From Methanosarcina sp. (GTDB lineage: Archaea > Halobacteriota > Methanosarcinia > Methanosarcinales > Methanosarcinaceae): a DNA stretch of 9,030 bases. The notes below the pieces were generated by a model that did no database searches, was not told where the DNA came from, and saw only the letters and a list, made by a program, of their open reading frames with translations. A program made the position numbers and the translations under genes. Below, in pieces: positions 6,196 to 9,030 of this stretch. Positions within the stretch are counted from its first letter, which is position 1. Each line of letters begins with the position of its first letter. The stretch spans positions 1-9,030 of the forward strand of contig JADGNM010000085.1 of NCBI GenBank assembly GCA_017883485.1. The letters run 5' to 3'.

Positions 6196-6219
6196 ATCTA
6201 AAATGGTTGGCTTTTAGAT
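6196..6219 (-). terminator. Stem-loop overlapping the stop codon of the secreted repeat protein
   Basis: ATCTAAAA and TTTTAGAT form a perfect 8-bp stem with an 8-base loop (6204-6211). The TAA stop of the minus-strand gene lies inside the first arm. No T tract follows on the minus strand, so this is more likely a 3' end hairpin than a classical terminator. Confidence 0.45.
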
Positions 6220-6546
6220 CAAGTTCACCATTTTTTGCAAACTCGAAGGTAGTCCCGACAGTATTGTTGCCTCTGTTGTTGGCGTTGTCGTTGTCGTCGT
6301 TGTCGTTGTCGTCGTTGTTGTCGTTGTTGGTGATTGTGCTTGTAAATCTGATGGTAATACAAACTCTGTTGGCGATAGTGCCTGTAAATACGATGGTAAT
6401 ATAAACTGTGTTGTTGGTTGTGCTTGTGAATACGACGGTAATTTAAACTGTGTTGTTGGTTGTGCTAGTGAATCCGCTGCCACAACTCCTACTAAAAGTG
6501 AACAGAAGATTACTAGGGAAAGACATGCTGTGTAGAGCTTTTTCAT
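6214..6546 (-). CDS. Small secreted repeat protein with a poly-threonine tract
   Basis: The 110-residue product starts at the ATG at 6546, six bases after GGAGG. Residues 1-24 form a signal peptide (MKKLYTACLSLVIFCSLLVG, then VVAA), so it is probably exported. Three tandem 14-residue repeats follow (28-41, 42-55, 56-69; AQPTTQFKLPSYSQ, AQPTTQFILPSYLQ, ALSPTEFVLPSDLQ). A fourth repeat begins AQSPT, is interrupted by 15 consecutive Thr (74-88), and seems to end with ILSGLPSSLQ before a short tail. The Thr tract is encoded by alternating ACA/ACG codons, a trinucleotide microsatellite. No catalytic motif or anchor is visible. Thr/Ser/Pro-rich linkers are often glycosylated, suggesting a surface role; this is inference. 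I do not recognise the family. The gene stands alone between two long spacers. Confidence 0.75.
   Translation of the reverse strand: MKKLYTACLSLVIFCSLLVGVVAADSLAQPTTQFKLPSYSQAQPTTQFILPSYLQALSPTEFVLPSDLQAQSPTTTTTTTTTTTTTTTPTTEATILSGLPSSLQKMVNLI
6283..6327 (-). repeat. ACA/ACG trinucleotide tract coding 15 threonines
   Basis: Fifteen consecutive Thr codons of mixed ACA and ACG sequence. The codon mixture makes slippage less regular than in a pure repeat, but the length could still vary between strains without breaking the frame. Confidence 0.9.
6340..6465 (-). repeat. Three tandem 42-bp repeats within the secreted protein gene
   Basis: Units are 6424-6465, 6382-6423 and 6340-6381, each coding 14 residues with the core P-T-x-F-x-LPS. 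The first two are most alike (12 of 14 residues); the third has drifted more. A broken fourth unit flanks the Thr tract. Confidence 0.9.
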
Positions 6547-6897
6547 ATAATTCCTCCAAATTTTTAATTGGTTCAAAACTTCATTAAATAGAGTGTTTAG
6601 TGTTTATTGGTTTCTACAGGGCCAAAAAAAGAAGTTACCTGAAAACAGATAACATATATTCATTTTGCCAATATGTTCCTTCATTGTTTCAGTAGTTTAA
6701 CATAAATACTGGAACATTTCGAAGGATGTATTCTGAAGTTGCAAACATAGTTGAGAATATTTGATCCAAAGAACGGTTGTCATTATTTTCACCCCTGTAT
6801 ATTTATTATTATATATTACTAATCATTTATTGACTTGCGTTGACACAAAAAAATGCGTAGGAACAAATTATAACCGCATTGAATTATTATGTCGAAG

Positions 6898-6924
6898 TAT
6901 TTATAAATGATAGAAGTTTCTATC
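6898..6924 (+). promoter_or_regulatory. TATA-like box followed by an inverted repeat
   Basis: TATTTATAAATG is directly followed by GATAGAA-GT-TTCTATC, a perfect 7+2+7 inverted repeat placed between the box and the expected start site (about 6930). This is the geometry of a repressor operator. The transcript could cover the small frame at 6974 or be a noncoding RNA. Confidence 0.35.
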
Positions 6925-6973
6925 CTAATAACGCATAACTAATTATTATTTTTATAATAAACATTTTTAAATT

Positions 6974-7102
6974 ATGAAAAGAATGATTATATCTAAATAT
7001 GGTTCTGTTGCAAAAATAATTTTTCTGCAATTTGAGACTAACATTCTTATCTTTGTGTATCATTTTCTCCATTATTATGCAGTTTATGTTTTTCATAATT
7101 GA
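6974..7102 (+). CDS. Possible 42-residue hydrophobic/aromatic small protein
   Basis: An ATG frame of 42 codons encodes MKRMIISKYGSVAKIIFLQF, then ETNILIFVYHFLHYYAVYVF and HN. It has a basic start and a hydrophobic aromatic C-terminal half. There is no ribosome site, though a TATA-like box lies about 70 bases upstream. AT-rich DNA gives Phe/Tyr/Ile-rich frames by chance, so support is weak. Confidence 0.2.
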   Translation: MKRMIISKYGSVAKIIFLQFETNILIFVYHFLHYYAVYVFHN

Positions 7103-7301
7103 GTTTCAAGTGAAACAAATGCTTGCGTTTTTCATAAATCGAAATTTTATATCTTATATCTCACTGAAATGCGGAACAAAAGGTTGGGAAAAGAATTAAG
7201 GGTATTCGGGAAATAATATCAATCAAATACCAGAGGACAACCAGGAAGAAACCTATAGGAAGATTTTTCTGGTTATTTTCATATTTAAATTGGTGAAAGC
7301 T

Positions 7302-7847
7302 TTGATCAGGACATTCATAGCAGTGGAGTTAGACCCAGATTTTAGGGAGAGAATCCGAGAATTACAGGACAAATTCTCTAATTTTGATCTTAAGTTTGTT
7401 AAACCTGAACTCGTTCATATAACTTTGAAATTTCTGGGAGATGTTGACGAATCAAGGATTCTATCCATTTCTGCAGCCCTTGATTCCATTTTATGTGAGC
7501 CTTTCGAGGCGAAAGTCGGAGGACTGGGGGCTTTTCCCAAACCCGCAAACCCAAGAGTGCTCTGGTTGGGTGCAACCGGAAATTTCAAGGCTTTGCACGA
7601 AAATGTCGAGGATTTATTGAAGCCTTTCAAATTCGAAACAGACAGCAGAGAGTTTTCCGCCCACGCTACCCTTGCCAGGGTTAAATTCCTCAAAAAAGAT
7701 CAGAAAAACTACTTCGTAAATACTCTTAGAGAGCTAAAAGATATAGAAATCGGCAGCATGTGGGTAAATAAAGTGCTTTTAAAGAAAAGCACACTGACTC
7801 CTGAAGGTCCTATATATGAGACACTGCATACGACGTACCTGGATTAA
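7302..7847 (+). CDS. thpR: RNA 2',3'-cyclic phosphodiesterase (2H phosphoesterase, LigT family)
   Basis: This enzyme opens 2',3'-cyclic phosphate ends of RNA; some members also ligate tRNA halves in vitro. The 181-residue product has the two catalytic HxT motifs: HITLKFLG (His39) and HATLARVK (His121). The middle motif GAFPKPANPRVLWLG and the C-terminal KKSTLTPEGPIYETL are typical, and the length fits the family. I chose the TTG at 7302 because GGTGA (7292-7296) lies five bases before it and family members begin with M-x-RTFIAVEL. The longer frame from the TTG at 7290 would start within that ribosome site. The AT-rich ATATTTAAAT at 7281-7290 is too close to act as the TATA box for this start. 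The gene converges on the QueG-like gene across an 89-base gap. Confidence 0.95.
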   Translation: MIRTFIAVELDPDFRERIRELQDKFSNFDLKFVKPELVHITLKFLGDVDESRILSISAALDSILCEPFEAKVGGLGAFPKPANPRVLWLGATGNFKALHENVEDLLKPFKFETDSREFSAHATLARVKFLKKDQKNYFVNTLRELKDIEIGSMWVNKVLLKKSTLTPEGPIYETLHTTYLD

Positions 7848-7887
7848 GCTTTTCGAGATCTATTTCTCCCGAAACCCTCCGAAAGTC

Positions 7888-7907
7888 AAAAACGGCCTGT
7901 CGTTTTT
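7888..7907. terminator. Hairpin between convergent genes, probable bidirectional terminator
   Basis: AAAAACG (7888-7894) and CGTTTTT (7901-7907) form a 7-bp stem with a 6-base loop. The right arm extends into a T7 run on the plus strand, and the left arm gives a T5 run on the minus strand. It lies 40 bases after the thpR stop and 30 bases after the stop of the minus-strand gene, placed to end both transcripts. Confidence 0.7.
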
Positions 7908-7936
7908 TTACGCAGAATCTCCCTTTTTTAGACCGA

Positions 7937-9016
7937 TTACTCCTCCGGAACCGATTCGTACAGTTTCCTCCTCTCCGGGGGCATTGACTCGATATACTTT
8001 TTTGCTTCCTCTGGAGATACGGCTCTAAGGGTTCCGTCGGGTTCCTGTATGACCACGCCGCTTTCTTTGAGCATCCTGTAACGTGCCTTTCGCACTTCTT
8101 TGTCAGGATGGCAAACAAAATGGCAGTTGGAACAGGTATATTCCATTCTGTTCCCAGGGATAAGGCAAATAAAAAAGCCGCCTTTGATCTTAGGCCTTTC
8201 GAGGTACGCTTCTATGGAACCGGGCAGCGCAGCAATAAAATCTTCATCTTTTTTGGGGATCTCAAAGCGCGCCGGAGACCATGTGGACCATTTTCCGGAG
8301 GCATTCAGACCTGTAAGCCCTCCGCAGACAAGGAAGCAGCGGCTATTGCTTCTTCTCTTCCCGTAGCTAAACTCCTTTCCTCCAAGGGTTACTGTGACCT
8401 TCTCAAGTGGGTCCACGTATCCGGAGGAACAGACTGCAAGGCAGATCTTGCACTCGTCACAATAGTTTTCTTCTTCCGGCAGGGGTTCTGTCGGGATAAG
8501 CTCCGCGTCCGTAACCACTGACGCCAGTACTATCGCTGATCCATATTCCTTTGTAATAATGTTCCCTGAATACCCGAAATGCCCTATCCCTGAGCGGACA
8601 GCCAGGTACCTGTGAGAAATAGGGGGGTGCATATCCAGCAGCCAGTTTTCCGAATCCTGACGGTAAACGAAATTCGCAAGCTGGGGAACAGCTTTGTACC
8701 CATACTGCTGCAAGAACCCTGCCATTTCAAAGGCTACCCCGTTGGCAAGAGTAGTGGTTCGCACCTTATTAGTGTCAAGAGATTTATGGTCCTCTTTTCT
8801 AAAATAAGGTTCGATAAGGTTCTGGTCAAAAGCCAGGGCAAAAACGACTGCTGATTTTGCCCCAGGCAGCACATATGTCAGATCCACAGAAGGAGGGCCC
8901 CCTGCGAGGGTTTCGGTCGTCGCAATGCCCACTTTAAAGGCTCCAAGGGTCAAAGCCATCTCTTTGAGTTCTTCGCTTAGTTTTTCCATCTTGGATTTTT
9001 CGGTTTGTTCTTCCAT
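7937..9016 (-). CDS. QueG-like double [4Fe-4S] cluster protein, function unknown
   Basis: This 359-residue protein belongs to the broad epoxyqueuosine reductase/reductive dehalogenase-like family. The N-terminal half holds the family core with RSGIGHFGYSGNIITKEYGS (141-160), matching the region that in QueG packs against the cobalamin cofactor. A ferredoxin motif follows (C186, C189, C192, C196), then a second set (C227 or C231 with C295, C298, C302), enough for two clusters. The Pro after the fourth Cys of a standard motif is replaced (C196-Ser, C302-His). Archaea make archaeosine, not queuosine, so a true QueG role is unlikely; a cobamide- or iron-sulfur-dependent reductase is possible but unproven. 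The ATG at 9016 has GAGGA about eight bases upstream. The gene is complete and ends in TAA; its promoter lies outside the window. Confidence 0.92.
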   Translation of the reverse strand: MEEQTEKSKMEKLSEELKEMALTLGAFKVGIATTETLAGGPPSVDLTYVLPGAKSAVVFALAFDQNLIEPYFRKEDHKSLDTNKVRTTTLANGVAFEMAGFLQQYGYKAVPQLANFVYRQDSENWLLDMHPPISHRYLAVRSGIGHFGYSGNIITKEYGSAIVLASVVTDAELIPTEPLPEEENYCDECKICLAVCSSGYVDPLEKVTVTLGGKEFSYGKRRSNSRCFLVCGGLTGLNASGKWSTWSPARFEIPKKDEDFIAALPGSIEAYLERPKIKGGFFICLIPGNRMEYTCSNCHFVCHPDKEVRKARYRMLKESGVVIQEPDGTLRAVSPEEAKKYIESMPPERRKLYESVPEE

Positions 9017-9030
9017 TTTCGATTCCTCAA

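Larger units (their letters stand above)
6547..7301. other. Long AT-rich spacer before thpR
   Basis: No confident gene. On the minus strand TATTTAAT (6583-6590) can serve as the TATA box of the secreted protein gene. On the plus strand a TATA-like string (6898-6909) abuts an inverted repeat (6909-6924), followed by a 42-codon frame (6974-7102). GGTTCTGTTGCAAA (7001-7014) resembles an IS6-type terminal repeat. A palindrome (7103-7116) lies between two copies of GTTTTTCATAA. Confidence 0.5.

Noticed and set aside
6207..6404. Plus-strand Leu/Val-rich frame
   Set aside because: It is the antisense of the Thr tract and repeats; its composition is explained by the trinucleotide repeat.
6340..6465. 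CRISPR-like repeat array
   Set aside because: The repeats are contiguous, without spacers, and code for a protein repeat in frame.
8108..8521. 137-codon plus-strand frame
   Set aside because: It is antisense to the QueG-like gene, with no start signal or family motif.

Overview
The window looks like chromosomal DNA of a methanogenic archaeon, most likely a Methanosarcina or close relative. The reasons are archaeal TATA boxes upstream of several genes, GGAGGTG-type ribosome sites, AT-rich spacers between moderately GC coding regions, an archaeal phosphoglycerate kinase, a family 4 uracil-DNA glycosylase, an AMMECR1-domain protein and small ferredoxins. The genus is an inference from sequence style; no search was run.

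Layout: 1-450 holds the decayed 3' part of a membrane-anchored winged-helix regulator. 549-983 (minus) is a tandem pair of 64-residue ferredoxins that both lack the same cysteine. 1070-1365 (minus) is a small Hsp20 gene broken by a one-base frameshift. 1547-2140 (minus) is a uracil-DNA glycosylase, divergent from pgk (2411-3649, plus). An AMMECR1-domain gene follows at 3943-4545. 4773-5556 contains small, poorly conserved-looking genes: a two-helix membrane protein ending in an in-frame TAG, a short basic/Trp-rich frame, and a frameshifted gene with a phage-like motif. 5557-6195 and 6547-7301 are long AT-rich spacers around a small secreted repeat protein (6214-6546, minus) with a Thr tract. 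The right end is an RNA 2',3'-cyclic phosphodiesterase (thpR, plus, TTG start) converging on a QueG-like double iron-sulfur protein (minus).

The intact genes are housekeeping: glycolysis/gluconeogenesis, uracil repair, RNA end processing and iron-sulfur redox. They do not form one pathway; most appear to be separate transcription units, except the ferredoxin pair. I found no convincing new multi-gene system.

The most notable pattern is that four genes between 1 and 5556 are each restored by adding one base, three of them at a homopolymer (C4, A5, T7). This means either real decay of accessory genes or indel errors in the assembly. The other points of interest are the in-frame TAG in a lineage that can use TAG for pyrrolysine, the paired seven-cysteine ferredoxins, the repeat/Thr-tract secreted protein, and palindromes at the Hsp20 and ferredoxin promoters.
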